From Dendrolimus kikuchii (lineage: Eukaryota; Arthropoda; Insecta; Lepidoptera; Lasiocampidae): a stretch of 64,000 nt of DNA. Position numbers and translations under genes: made by a program. Below are positions 1 through 10,601 of this stretch, piece after piece. The stretch spans positions 7,256,710 to 7,320,709 of the forward strand of contig CM034407.1 in the NCBI GenBank assembly GCA_019925095.2, written 5' to 3'. How positions within the stretch are numbered: the stretch's first letter is position 1; the number at the start of each line of letters is the position of its first letter. A model generated the notes under the pieces. That model made no database searches and was not told where the DNA came from. It saw nothing but the letters and a program-made list of their open reading frames with translations.

Positions 1-46
1 CTTATAGATCTTAGGGCCGGCTCGATCAGTGTGATATCACGCTTTC

Positions 47-258
47 GCCAGGTGGTAGGGCATTTCCCCGACTGGATGGCTACCACCCCTGGTCTAGAGT
101 ATGCTGCCATAACAACATGTATTCCGACATTAGTAGCCAGGTTACAGTCTCCCTTCAGAGAACGGCAGCCCATTAGTAGCGCCTGTTGCATTACACATGT
201 CCATAGGCGACGGTAACCATTTCCCATCAGGTTAGAAAGCTGTCAGCCTTCAGCTAAG
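47..258 (+). repeat. SINE-A copy, 5'-truncated and diverged
   Basis: Matches the middle and 3' part of the ~310-bp SINE-A repeat seen about fifteen times in this window, from the AGGTGGTAGGGCATTT block through the GTCCATAGGCGACGGTAACC block. The head and the A-rich tail are missing or unrecognisable. Sense is defined by the copies that end in GCAATAAAAAAA. Short reading frames across it are not conserved genes. Confidence 0.8.
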
Positions 259-487
259 CTTGTTTTGTGCGATGAGTGAGAGTTCCGATGGTCTACTTTC
301 TCCTCCCTTTATTCTAATTCCATATCCCACTTCCTGTATCTTATTCCTTTTATCCCATCCATCCTACCCCATCCTAAAGGCTGGCAACGCGTTGACTTCG
401 CCCCGGGCGTTGCAAACGTCTATAGGTGACGGTAACCGTTTGCCATTAGCTGGGCCGTCTGCCTGTTTGCCAATTACGCAATAAAAA
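255..487 (+). repeat. SINE-B copy (pyrimidine-rich body, LINE-type tail)
   Basis: Begins with TTTTGTGCGATGAGTGAGAG, continues with a run of TCCCATCC-like pyrimidine motifs, and ends with a tail (GTTGCAAACGTCTATAGG, then GCAATAAAAAA) homologous to the tails of SINE-A and of the LINE at 44990-45236. Other copies are at 16325-16565 (minus) and 38955-39140 (plus). Confidence 0.7.
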
Positions 488-984
488 ACCGGAAGTTATC
501 GAAACCCTAAATAGGAAGCTATGTAAACACACCTTTATTAATAAACTTTGACGTAATAACCGATGTAATGCGCACCACTTACAAGCCTTGATTGTGTCCG
601 TCATACCAATAACAGAAGGGTGAGATGTATAAAAGTCCTTATTTGGGTTCGGTAATAAATGGCACCCGGCGCTTCGCACCTCGTATGTTTACCTATTGGT
701 AACCTTGTTCGACTTATTTCAGGTGCCATATTTCAGATATGAGTTTCATACATTAGGCACTAAACGATCTGGTGTGACATTGAAGATATATTTCGTCGGC
801 GTCAGTATAGGACCTTGTAAGTAAAAAATTTTTTTTAATTATTTTTTCTCAAAATTGTTACTTATGGTAAAACTTGTTAATAGTTTGATGAAAAAAATAA
901 TATTGTCAAAAAACGGAGTTAAAAGGTTGTGCACTGACGCCGATGTGTGTGTTAATGATAGTACAACGAGAAAGAAAGTCTCAA
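488..984. other. Unassigned AT-rich sequence
   Basis: No convincing coding frame, RNA or repeat boundary was recognised. Confidence 0.5.
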
Positions 985-1070
985 CGAGATAGGCAATGCA
1001 TCGACTCCCTTAGTGTTGCAGATATCCATGAGCGATGATATTTTTTCATCATCAGGTGGACTGTTTGTCA
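985..1070 (+). repeat. Degenerate LINE/SINE tail fragment
   Basis: Weak match to the shared tail: GTGTTGCAGATATCCATGAG followed by a decayed CATCAGGTGGAC segment. Only the tail is recognisable, so the parent family is uncertain. Confidence 0.4.
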
Positions 1071-1518
1071 TTATCAAGACTAATTATCATTGAAGTATTT
1101 TTTAAGCTCTATAACTTCAAAAATTTTCAGAATTTTCAACTTCCGCAAACATTCGAATGAACACAATTAGTAAAACTTTAAAAGCTAATAAGTAATTAAT
1201 ATGTTCTCGTTAAAACAGTCAATAATCGACCCCATACAATTACATAAAATGAAAACAAATTTTTCATCACCGTTGATGATAACGGCGATGAATTTATATT
1301 AGCAATACATTTTAGTAATTGTATAGCGGCGTATACCTACAATACACTTTCTTGATTGATTTTATTAACATGAATTTAAAGGTTTCTGAGAACGATTACT
1401 GTAATATACAAAAATGGACAGACGGGTGGAAAAGCGGATCCCGGGTTCCGATACGGAGGCTCCAGATGCAACAGGGATTTAACGCTAGACTGATAACATA
1501 CAGTTCCACAAATTATTA

Positions 1519-1612
1519 CTTTTTATTGCGGAAGAACAATAGACAGGCTGACGGTCTTGTGACGGTAAGTGGTTACCATCGCCTATGGACATCTGCAACA
1601 TCAAATATTGTG
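1519..1612 (-). repeat. SINE-A 3' tail fragment
   Basis: Starts TTTTTATTGC on the plus strand and contains GGTTACCATCGCCTATGGAC. It is the last ~95 bp of SINE-A in antisense orientation. Confidence 0.7.
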
Positions 1613-1946
1613 CAGTGATTTTATTTATTAGTTCCTTCGTAATACAGTCCTGAACAGGTACTAAACCCTAAACAATCAATGTAAGCAGTTAGGATTACTC
1701 CTGAAATTAACATTTTGCGAGATAATCTCCATGTCGTGAGACAACGCACGACATTGACTCTTGCTTGGGTGCTTGGTGGGATTAAGCAGGATTTAAATGT
1801 ATGCAAACATTTACATACATTCTACATAATATATTATGTTAGCTATACCCCCGACTTTATTAGCTAAGCAAAATGTTTTTTGAATGATAATCCTTTTCCT
1901 TGGTTTGCCGTTTGACATTCTCTCACAGAAATTGATCCTTACAGGA

Positions 1947-2610
1947 CAGGACTTGAAAACGTTATCAATTAACCAAGAAAAAATAATAGATAATTACCGG
2001 TATTTTCGAAAAAGATACTGCACTACCGGTATATTTTTTACCGTTACTTAACGTTACCGTTAACTTTTATGATTTTAACGTTATAATATAAAGTTAACAA
2101 TCGCATATGTAACGTTATACTTATCGGTAATATTTACGTTATTTCAAGCGACGTTGCCATTTTTAAGAATTGGCTTTATTACGACTGCATGTTACCGAAA
2201 CAATCGATAAACACATACATACATACATAACTTCACGCCAGTTCCTTTGCGAGGTAGGCACGACCAACAGAGCGCCATTCAGGCTTATTCTTACACACCT
2301 CACTTGCTTCTTTGACATTCATAACTCTTGTCATGCACGCTCGTCTGTTCTTAATTGTCTCGATAAACACAATTATAAATATTACGCGCGTTAAAAAGGA
2401 GAGCGCGTTGCGAGTTAAAGAGAGCGACGATGGTAACAAAACATAGTTATAACGGTAAAATTACCGATAAAAATAGTATTAACGTTATATATTTTTTCCG
2501 GTAAAATGGCTAGAAATAACGGTAAGTTTTATAACGATATTTATTTTTTACCGTTATCTCAAATTAGCATAAATAACGATACCACATTTTTACCGGTATT
2601 TCAAGCCCTG
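1947..2610. mobile_element. Non-autonomous hAT-like transposon
   Basis: Left end CAGGACTTGAAA and right end TTTCAAGCCCTG are inverted repeats with one mismatch. The flanks CCTTACAG (1937-1944) and CCTTATAG (2611-2618) make an 8-bp duplication with 7/8 identity; 2 bp (GA) separate the left copy from the terminus. Subterminal AACGTTA and TACCGGTA palindromes recur, as is common in hAT derivatives. No transposase frame is present. It contains a later LINE-R insertion at 2216-2359. Confidence 0.7.
2216..2359 (-). mobile_element. LINE-R 3'-end copy with 12-bp TSD
   Basis: Encodes on the minus strand the C-terminal end of the LINE-R ORF2-like protein (MNVKEASEVCKNKPEW, ending ELA-stop) followed by ATGT repeats. 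It is bounded by TCGATAAACACA at 2204-2215 and 2360-2371. The 5' truncation and simple-repeat 3' end fit target-primed reverse transcription. Confidence 0.85.
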
Positions 2611-2872
2611 CCTTATAGGCTACAACGTGATTTGATATTATAATACAGCATGCACTTTTTCTAAAATCAGCCAATTCAATTTCTGACAAAGGTAAAATTG
2701 ATTTTTCAAAAATCTAATGACACCTAGCACTTTAGCTATTGTCAAAATCGGCCCCGAAACTCCTTTGAGTGTTTTTCGTTATTCATACAGATTGGAATTT
2801 GACCCTGAAGTTCCACTTGAATAATTTACCTGTATACCCCTATGTAAATAGATTTAAATTGTTATACACATG

Positions 2873-3120
2873 GGTTGTGGTTGCGTAATGGCCAACGCAC
2901 GCGTCCCGAACTCAAAGGATGCGGGTTCGAGTTCTAGCCGGAACATATTCGTATAGTTACCACGTGCTGACAACGGTGAAGGAAAACATCGTGATAGCCG
3001 ATGTGTCAAACCTGCCGAGGCGCCTTGGACAAGCGTGGCGGGATACTGTCCATTCCCCTATAAAGGGAGGCCCGATCCCAGCAGTAAGACGTTTATGGGT
3101 TTGTATTATTTATTATATAC
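2873..3120 (+). repeat. tRNA-like SINE (SINE-D)
   Basis: A tRNA-like head with a good pol III B box (GGTTCGAGTTC at about 2924) and a weak A-box-like segment near 2878. The body contains GAAGGAAAACATCGTGA, common in insect SINEs, and it ends in an AT-rich tail. Only one copy was noticed here. Confidence 0.55.
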
Positions 3121-3286
3121 ACATATAAGATCTGATAGACAGACAAACATTAATTCTTTTATTGAATCATGATTCTTATAAATATAATGTAGTGTAAATA
3201 GTTGTTAATTAAGTTGTCTTATATGCAGACATACACTCTTATGTATTTTACTAGACTTATAGTAATGATTTTTTCTTTGAGAAATA

Positions 3287-3588
3287 CATACATACATACA
3301 TACATAACCTCACGCTAGTTCCCTTGCGAGGTAGGCACGATCAACAGAGTGCCGTTTAGGCTTATTCTTACACACCTCACTTGCCTCTTTGACATTCATA
3401 ACTCTTGTCATGCAAGCTCGTCTGTTCTTAAGGCTCCTGACATCACCTTCTAGTACACGATCAATTTGATCATGGAAGTTGTGTCGTGGCCTTCCACGAC
3501 TTCTGCATCCATCCACTTTTGCATTGTATATCTGTTTAGTCATTCTTTCATCATGCATTCTTTCCACATGCCCGAACCACCGGAGCAT
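3287..3588 (-). mobile_element. LINE-R 3'-end copy with 12-bp TSD
   Basis: Minus-strand translation begins MLRWFGHVERMHDERM and ends ARELA-stop, close to the C-terminus of the longer copy at 22255-22731 but missing two residues near RVLEGDV. The 3' end is (ATGT)n. CTTTGAGAAATA duplicates flank it at 3275-3286 and 3589-3600. Confidence 0.85.
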
Positions 3589-3746
3589 CTTTGAGAAATA
3601 ACCGATATAAACCTTTTTTTATTTTTTTATAAAAATTGTTATAGTTTTTCTAAATTTCTTGAAGAAATTGTTCGTCCTTCAGTAACATGTTTGGGGTGTC
3701 ATCATTCATTTAACTGTTTTCTCAATTTTACAACACCATTGCATTC

Positions 3747-4005
3747 AGTATAAATAATAAATAAATAAATGAATCGGCAGACAAACACACACACACTGTA
3801 TATCCCCAAATTAAGCAAGTTACGCTTGTGTTATGGGTAATATACAACGGACCACTCGGGGGCCGATCCCAGACACTCAGACCATAGTAAATAATGGAGA
3901 AAATTCGTTTCCGAAATTTACCATACCAGGAATCGAACCCGGACCCTCTGCGTTGCAGTGCGGTAAGCCGGCAAAGGCTTAGCCCGCTCAACCACAGAGG
4001 CCGTC
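3747..4005 (-). repeat. tRNA-derived SINE-C
   Basis: Reverse complement of the copy at 20009-20240. The head resembles a tRNA: TGGTTGAGCGGG fits an A box and GGTTCGATTCC a B box. The 3' part runs through ATTACCCATAACACAAGCG and ends in (AAAT/ATAA)n. Confidence 0.75.
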
Positions 4006-4257
4006 GATTTTCGTATATGATTGTATACCAGGTTTCTATATCTTATTCTATACATTAATTTATCTTACTACTCATTAAAATTTACTATAAACACCATACA
4101 AGTGATTATTTTAATTTGAATATAAGGTTATCACTAATTTCTTATCTTACTAAGAATTACTTGTTTTCTTATACGCCTATAATCTGTTACTTCATATCCT
4201 ATAATATGTATGTACACTACCATTGACAAATGTAATCTGTTTTATTCCTGCCCCGGG

Positions 4258-4370
4258 TTGTCTGGAAGAGATCGTTTCTTAGCGATAAGACCACCCATTG
4301 TGCACATTTAGAATATTTATAGGCTACAAGTTTTTCTGTGTTTTCTGTAATAGTGTACAATAAAATGTAA

Positions 4371-4371
<1 letters not shown>
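4258..4371 (+). repeat. LINE 3' tail with stem-loop
   Basis: Contains TGGAAGAGATCG, a loop, then TAGCGATAAGACC, and ends just before a simple repeat with AATAAAATGTAATC. The same stem-loop tail occurs at 24325-24452, 40965-41070 and 62140-62275, each followed by a different simple repeat. This fits the end of a LINE primed on simple repeats. Confidence 0.6.
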
Positions 4372-4401
<30 letters not shown>

Positions 4402-4402
4402 A

Positions 4403-4438
<36 letters not shown>

Positions 4439-4441
4439 TCT
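4372..4441. repeat. (TC)n microsatellite
   Basis: About 70 bp of TCTC repeats with occasional TCTA units, directly after the LINE tail. Confidence 0.95.
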
Positions 4442-4890
4442 TACTTTAATTCCAGTTTTACTAAAATTAATATATTTTACTTACAATGTATTATGCTTAT
4501 ATACCTATTATTCAATTATTTACTTAATTAATATTTTTTGTAGATGGTATGTTGGTGGTCTGAATAATGGATGATAGTAGGTGGATAGAAGGAATAGAAA
4601 CCGGGCAATAGAATATGATACATAACTTCTATGGGTTCGTTTGTGTAATACAATCTATTACTACCGATTTACTTGCTTCGCCTCGTCGAAGTGCATTCGA
4701 TTGAGAAATGAAGTAAATTCAGTACCGTATTCGAGGCACGTCACACTTGACTGTGTAGGTAGTACTTTGTAACACAACTTTACTACTTGGATTCACTTGC
4801 ATTTTTTATTTTTTCCCACTGCTGACAAAAGAATTTAATTTTAATATTTAATCTGAATTGTTGTTAATCTGATTTGACTGTTTATCTACC

Positions 4891-5198
4891 CGTGGAGGAA
4901 CGGAGAAAGAATACAATTTCCTGCGGCAGGGCGGCCTGTCGTAAGAGGCGACAAAACTACCCACAGCCAGGTGGTAGGGCATTTGCCAGACTGGATGGTT
5001 ACCATTCCTGGTCTAAAGTATGTCGCCATAACAACCTTGAGTTGTATTCCAGCATTAATGACACGGTTCCAGTCTCCCTTAAGAGAGCAGCAGTGTCTTT
5101 ATAGCACCTTTGGTGTTGCAAATGTCCAGAGGCGATGGTAACCGCTTTCCATCAAGTGGGCAGTCTGCCTGTCTGCTGAACTCCTGCAATAAAAAAAA
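4891..5198 (+). repeat. SINE-A, near full length
   Basis: Runs from GGAACGGAGAAAGAATACAA to the terminal CCTGCAATAAAAAAAA. All internal blocks of the family are present. No tRNA-like A/B boxes were found in the head, so its promoter type is unknown. Confidence 0.85.
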
Positions 5199-5401
5199 TT
5201 GACGTTCTAATTAATATAAATTAAATAAGAATTCCAAACATATAAATAAAAACAACTGCATGTGTATTTAAAGATAAAATGGATTCCAGATTGCCGTCGT
5301 TGGGCATTTATAATCGATACTAGAAATATTAAATAATTAGTAACTTACTATTAAGTTACTAGAAGGATTTTACTGGAATTGGATTGACGAATTTCTTTTA
5401 A

Positions 5402-5968
5402 ATCGGCAGACAAACATACACTTTGTATATACCCAAATTAAGCAAGTTACGCTTGTGTTAGGGGCCATCTACAAATTACATCACACGAATTTCATGGTTT
5501 TTTGATCCATCCGCCGTTATTGTCACAGCTGGTCACATTTGTAAGACTCTTCCCTCACTTATTTTGCAATTTATACATCAAGAAATTATTAAATTAGAAC
5601 AGCAGTTTCGTAATTAGTTTCATTTCCATTTAAATTATTTTTAATACTTCAAACACTAAGATCATACAGATAGAATTGGAAATATTTTGAAGTTTTTCGT
5701 TAACAGTTCAAATTTCCTGTTTTAAAGCTTAAATATTTGAAATGTGACGTCACAAAATTTATGACCCCTCCCACCCTTTGCCACACTTCGTCGATCCCCT
5801 CCCCCCTTAACGTGTGACGTAAGTTATGAATGGCCCTTTATGGGTAATATACGACGGACCACTTCGGGGCCGATTCCAGACGCCCAGATAACAAAGTAAA
5901 TAATGGAAAATTCGTTTACGAAATTTACCATGCCAGGAGTCGAACCTGGAACCTCTGCGTTGTAGTGA
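5402..5968 (-). repeat. SINE-C interrupted by a 377-bp transposon
   Basis: 5402-5460 is the 3' part and 5841 to about 5968 the 5' part, including a B box on the minus strand. Intact copies read GTGTTATGGGTAA across the break, so the 5461-5837 insertion is younger than this SINE. Confidence 0.8.
5461..5837. mobile_element. MITE with TTA target duplication
   Basis: Starts GGGGCCATCTACAAATTACA. The end, read on the other strand, is AGGGCCATTCATAACTTACG, and both then continue with TCACAC. TTA occurs at 5458-5460 and 5838-5840, as expected for PIF/Harbinger-type three-base duplications, although the superfamily is only inferred. No ORF. It carries a palindromic TGACGTCA at 5745. A partial relative lies at 41515-41650. 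Confidence 0.75.
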
Positions 5969-6155
5969 TTCGACTGAATTGCGACAATGTGCTATGCAGC
6001 TTGCGATGTTACGGCATAAGACGGTTGCTTTTAGGGGTAGTTTTCGCTATGCTGCGACAAAATGTTGAAACAATATTCCACCCCCTATTAAAAGCTTGCA
6101 AAATATACACGGGATTAGAGCAAAATTAAAAAAAATATATATATGATCATCAAGT

Positions 6156-6231
6156 GAGTCAGGCGGATCTTGTACATGATACTAGTGCCATATAATGATG
6201 TTGGTTTTATGTGCAGGATCTGCCTGATCTC
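6156..6231 (+). ncRNA. Candidate pre-miRNA-like hairpin
   Basis: 6159-6179 pairs with 6207-6227 as a continuous 21-bp stem with four G:U wobbles, closed by a ~27-nt loop. Three more pairs (GAG/CTC) follow beyond a one-nucleotide bulge. All wobbles pair only in a plus-strand transcript and would be A:C mismatches on the other strand. Length and loop size suit a miRNA precursor. An ancient MITE arm pair or a chance hairpin remains possible, and expression cannot be seen. Confidence 0.4.
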
Positions 6232-6522
6232 CTTTAATTTTTCAGTCTCTTTTTGCCTGTTTAACCATGATTATTCTCAGATTAGATATTTCCTATTTGC
6301 AGCATATTTCACACAAACCAACAGACTGACAGACAAAATATAAAATTGATATTGTTATAGTTTTTAAGCTTTATGTTCCTTATTCCATCATTATGTTCTT
6401 CTTTATAAATTCGCTTCGTAGCATTAATTTTTATATCAGTTTTTTATATATTAATGATATAGTTTATTTTTATATAAATTTTTATATTATGTATTAATTT
6501 TTATATTTGTGGGCAGTACTCG

Positions 6523-6523
<1 letters not shown>

Positions 6524-6585
<62 letters not shown>
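6524..6585. repeat. (AT)n microsatellite
   Basis: About 60 bp of uninterrupted AT. Confidence 0.95.
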
Positions 6586-6589
<4 letters not shown>

Positions 6590-6599
6590 TGTTTTGATT

Positions 6600-6797
6600 T
6601 GTGTTTGTTTCATTTTGTCTATCCGTAAGTCACTCGAACGGCCCTAACGGAAGACCAGCCCTGGTTGAGCCAACCAGCATCATGCTGAGTTAGGACCGAT
6701 TCAGAACTTCATTTCTATTGTATTGTCTTATTTATAAGTACGTTTCTGTGTGTATGTAGTTCTGAATAAATATTTTTCTTTCTTTCTTTCTTTCTAG
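6600..6797 (+). repeat. Probable LINE 3' tail ending in (TTTC)n
   Basis: A GC-richer stretch (CCAGCCCTGGTTGAGCC and neighbours) leads to GAATAAATATTTT and then five TTTC units. This matches the architecture of the other LINE tails here, but no coding part is present. Confidence 0.45.
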
Positions 6798-6804
6798 TGA
6801 GATT

Positions 6805-6843
6805 GGCCGGCAAAGGCTTCGCCTGTGTAACCACAGAGGCCAT
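6805..6843 (-). repeat. SINE-C head fragment
   Basis: CCGGCAAAGGCTTCGCC and CCACAGAGGCC match the first ~40 bp of SINE-C in antisense. Confidence 0.6.
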
Positions 6844-7740
6844 CGTTGTATTCCACACATCGGAAATCTTAAAGTTACCCCACGATGTTTTTCTTCGTTA
6901 CACCATCATTATGTACTGTAACGGCCAGCGGTTTCTGAGCTGACCGGGATCTTCAATAAGAGACTGGGTTTAGGATTTAAATTTATAATAGCAATCAAGA
7001 GACTTTTACATTCATGTGTTCCGCTCGAATCCCGATGCAATTCTGTCTTCGATTGTTTTGGGAGGCGTCCCACGTATTTATTTCAAATAATTATATTTCG
7101 TAATAATATATATATGACGACTAAAGAGGTTAATCGTTGCAGTACATGCTTAAGAGCATGGTTGAATTATGTAAAGAACGACAGTCCTAATAATTCCAGT
7201 GTTGCCTTAATGGTTAGCTTTAACTCGTTCGCTAGATGTCACTACCGTCGATTTTTCGTAATGTCTAATCCAAAAAGCTAAAATGATACCTGATCTTAGA
7301 ACGTAACAAATTACGTCATAAGCGATGTTGAACATTATAATTCATTGTTTATGAAAAAGGTATTTTGAATAATGGACTGTGAAATCAGTGCCAAGTGCCA
7401 GCATAATGACCAGTCATTAGTGACTTTAAGTCATATTAACTGCCTTCATGTCGAGTCGTAAGTCGCTTATTTACATCACAAAGTCCTGTTAACACGATTA
7501 TCTGGATAAATGTGCTTTATCACAAACGCCATCATTAACCTTATGCTGTAGATAAATAAGGTTGAACATCCAAATAGCAGGAGAGAACAGCTGCTTTGTT
7601 GCCAACGGTCTTTCAGCTGACCTGAGTATCTTTCGTACATATTATAGAACAAAGTCGCTTTCGCGTCTATCCTCTAACTCCTTCTAAAACACGCAATGGA
7701 TTTTTAAGCCCTTTTCATCATCAGTTAGATCATTTTTAAC
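6844..7740. other. Unassigned non-coding stretch
   Basis: No gene, RNA or clear repeat boundary seen. Short frames only. Confidence 0.5.
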
Positions 7741-7744
7741 TGAA

Positions 7745-8142
7745 GGTTTATATATATCTTAATATATATAAATTGATCGTGTACTAGCAGAAGGTGATGT
7801 CAGGAGCCTTAAGAACAGACGAGCGTGCATGGCAAGAGTTATGAATGTCAAAGAAGCAAGTGAGGTGTGTAAGAATAAGCCTGAATGGCGCTCTGTTGTT
7901 CGTGCCTACCCCGCAAGGGAACTGGCGTGAAGTTATGTATGTATATATAAATTACGTGTCACGTTGTTTGTCCGCGATGGACTCCTGAACTACTTGTCCG
8001 ATTTTAATCAAATTTGCACACCGTGTGCAGTTTGGTCCGACTTGAAAGATAGGATAGCTTACATTTGGACCCCGTAGGTGGCGCTGGAATCGGCTTCTAA
8101 ATTTTATTTCTTCAGGGCAGAACGTCTGCTGGGACAGCTAGT
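7745..8142 (-). repeat. Family V repeat interrupted by LINE-R
   Basis: 7745-7774 plus 7943-8142 is the reverse complement of 33470-33690, which begins AGCTGTCCCGGCAGACGTTG and ends TAATTTATATATATTAAGAT. It ends here in (AT)n. The 7775-7942 segment is missing from the other copy. Confidence 0.8.
7775..7942 (+). mobile_element. LINE-R 3'-end copy with 11-bp TSD
   Basis: Plus-strand coding of the C-terminal LINE-R segment, starting within DQIDRVL and ending at GTGAAGTTATGTATGT. ATATATAAATT occurs at 7764-7774 and 7943-7953. The uninterrupted target is preserved in the family V copy near 33668. Confidence 0.85.
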
Positions 8143-8603
8143 ATATATATATATATATATACACATATAAACCTAATTAAGTATTTATGTAAGTAAAATA
8201 GCTTATTGACCGGCGGCGCAGCATTGGGTATAACTCTAGTAATACACATATAAAAATCCCGTCTCAAGATATTAATTCACGCTAACCTCCGAAACCGCTC
8301 GCCCTATTTAACTTACTTTGTTTTATATGTTATGTCTATACATATCGTGAAGTAACATTGCACTTGATATAATATTTTTTCCATAAAGAAAACAGGGCTT
8401 ATCCACAATCTAATTTACCTGATCCCCGTCCGATGAGAATTATTCAATTTAAAACATAAATCCGCTCTCAACGGCCCATTATTACCGACATTAAGCAAAT
8501 CCTGAATAATGTATTTATTCTTAGAAAAATCTGGTTTTAATGATCAAATAAATATTCTTATTGTTAGGCGCGCGATTTACATATGTATCGGATTCGGAAC
8601 ATA

Positions 8604-8917
8604 TTTTTTTATTTATTGCAGGAGTTCAGCAGACAGGCAGACGACCCACTTGATGGAAAGCGGTTACTGTCGCCTATGGATATTTGCAACACCAAAGGTG
8701 CTAAAAATGCGCTGCTGCTCTCTTAAGGGAGACTGGAACTTGGTCACTAATGCCGGAACACAACTCCAGGTTGTTATGGCGACATACTTTAGACCAGGGG
8801 TGGTAGCCATCCAGTCGGGCAAATGCCCTACCGCCTTGCTGTGGGTTGTTTTGTCGCCTCTTACGACAGGCTGCGCGGTCGCTGGAAATTGTATTCTTTC
8901 TCCGTTCCTGCACGGAT
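8604..8917 (-). repeat. SINE-A, full length
   Basis: Plus strand begins TTTTTTTATTTATTGCAGG and ends CGTTCCTGCACGGAT. A 148-codon frame (8509-8955) crosses it but has no family similarity and is a by-product of the repeat. Confidence 0.85.
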
Positions 8918-9049
8918 ACACATATTTTATCAGATATTTTGAGCTTGTAGAATAGTTTTACTACAATATCAAATATACCAACTACACAGTTTACAAGATG
9001 TAATCGTTATTTGCCTTTCCTTTTAAATCATTACAATGAAACGGAATAA

Positions 9050-9418
9050 ACGCTCTTCAGTCGGGTCTCCTCCCATGATTCCGCTACAGGGGTCCGCAGG
9101 CATTTGGGGATGCGGTAGAAGTAACCTCTGTTGACGATGTGAGTTTGTTCTGCTTCCGGGGGCACTCTCAGGCCTTGATGTGCGGATCAGCAGGCCTAAC
9201 TACGATCTAAGGGTACATGGGACGCAGGAAGGTTTAGTGGAGTATTAGCATATTAGGAACGACTTTACCGGTTGAGTCTTCACACATGGCGGCGGACGAT
9301 TTTGTTATTCCACTTTCCAGTCGTTTTATCTAACTCTGGCCGCTTTGGTCTAACCCCCATAAAGGGCCCGATAGTGAACAAAAGGTATGCCCCCTGCTTC
9401 AACAAAAAAAAAAAAAAA
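9050..9418 (+). repeat. Possible poly(A)-tailed retrotransposon 3' end
   Basis: A GC-richer block with CATGGCGGCGGACGATTTTG and CATAAAGGGCCCGATAG ends in A15 (about 9403-9418) on the plus strand. The tail and composition contrast with the surroundings and suggest a retroposed 3' UTR. No reverse transcriptase motif is left. Confidence 0.4.
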
Positions 9419-9577
9419 TGTGATACACACTCTTTAATTTGAATATCGTAGTTCTCCCAAAAAGGTTTTATATAGGTATACATGCAATTCTAAGAACTTT
9501 TTCATTCACCCTGACTGACCCTGGTATCTTTTCAAAAGAACATGCATTACGAACAATATTATTTGAGAAAAATAGCT

Positions 9578-9812
9578 TTTCTTTTGCTGGAGTACAGCAG
9601 ACAGGCTGACAGCCCAACTGTGATGGAAAGTGGTTACCGTCGCTATGAACATTTGCAACACTAAAGGTTCTACCAATGTGCTGCCGGACTCGTAGATGGA
9701 AGTAGAACCTGGGCGCTAATAGCGGAACACAACTCAGGGTTGTTATGGCGGTATACTCTAGATCAGAGGTGGTAGCCATGTAGACGGGCAAATGCCCTAT
9801 CACCTGACTAAC
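9578..9812 (-). repeat. SINE-A, diverged and 5'-truncated
   Basis: Keeps GAGTACAGCAGACAGGC, CTATGAACATTTGCAACAC and GGTGGTAGCCATGTAGACGG. The head part of the element is missing. Confidence 0.75.
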
Positions 9813-10600
9813 TCAGAGGATATAAGATGCATTACGTTTTTGCCACAACGGCAACAGAAGCCTAAGAAACCGTGCGTGGTCTATGACCAAATTCGTAGCA
9901 ACCTTATTCTTCAAACTACCACGAGTTCATTGGCAAAACACGCATTATATATGATCAAAGGGGATGTAAGACCCCAGCAATATTTTATGATATAAATTAT
10001 TGAAAAGTCTCGCAATAAAATGGGTGTTGCACGGGTGTTAGTCTATCCGATATGGCGACATATTGTGAAAATGTACGAAGTTGTGAATAAACTGCTTGTA
10101 ACAGTTTGTTCTAGAGTGTTATAACGTTTGTTACGTTATGTAATGTAGCAGGGAGTGTGTTTGTAACCTTTAATTACTTTCAAAACAAATTGAAAAATGA
10201 TATTTTCTATAAAGGTGGTACATATTATATTATGTCTATACTTCATATGGTATAATGTTAAAGATATAGGCTGTTTCACGCAGATATAGTAATGAGTTTC
10301 AGATATTAATGTGACTTAAAATTTCGACAATTTAACATATATAAACTAATAGCATCTATGGGTTAACAGCGTTAGTTTTTAACACGTTAAATAAGGCGCA
10401 ATCAGCCAGTCTAAATCTTTAACACTAACTTAGATGAAGCCCCAGCGCACATAATACAATGAACCCTTATTAGATGGTTCATTTCTCTTCTTTAATTTTA
10501 ATAGAAATGTGGCATTGTCAACTTTACAAAATAAACGAATCCAATTCTTAAAAAAAGGTTTGAAAATGTTACTTTTCAAACTTATTATCTGTTTATTTAT
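9813..10600. other. Unassigned AT-rich sequence
   Basis: Nothing recognisable on either strand. Confidence 0.5.
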
Positions 10601-10601
10601 T

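Larger units (their letters stand above)
1858..2790 (-). repeat. Family Y repeat interrupted by a transposon
   Basis: 1858-1944 and 2611 to about 2790 together form the reverse complement of 38680-38840. Shared blocks include AACGGCAAACCAAGG and AATTGGCTGATTTT. The 1945-2610 interval is absent from the other copy, so the flanks are two halves of one older repeat. Confidence 0.65.

Noticed and set aside
8509..8955. 148-codon ORF as a host gene
   Set aside because: Most of it is SINE-A in antisense; equivalent frames are broken in other copies.
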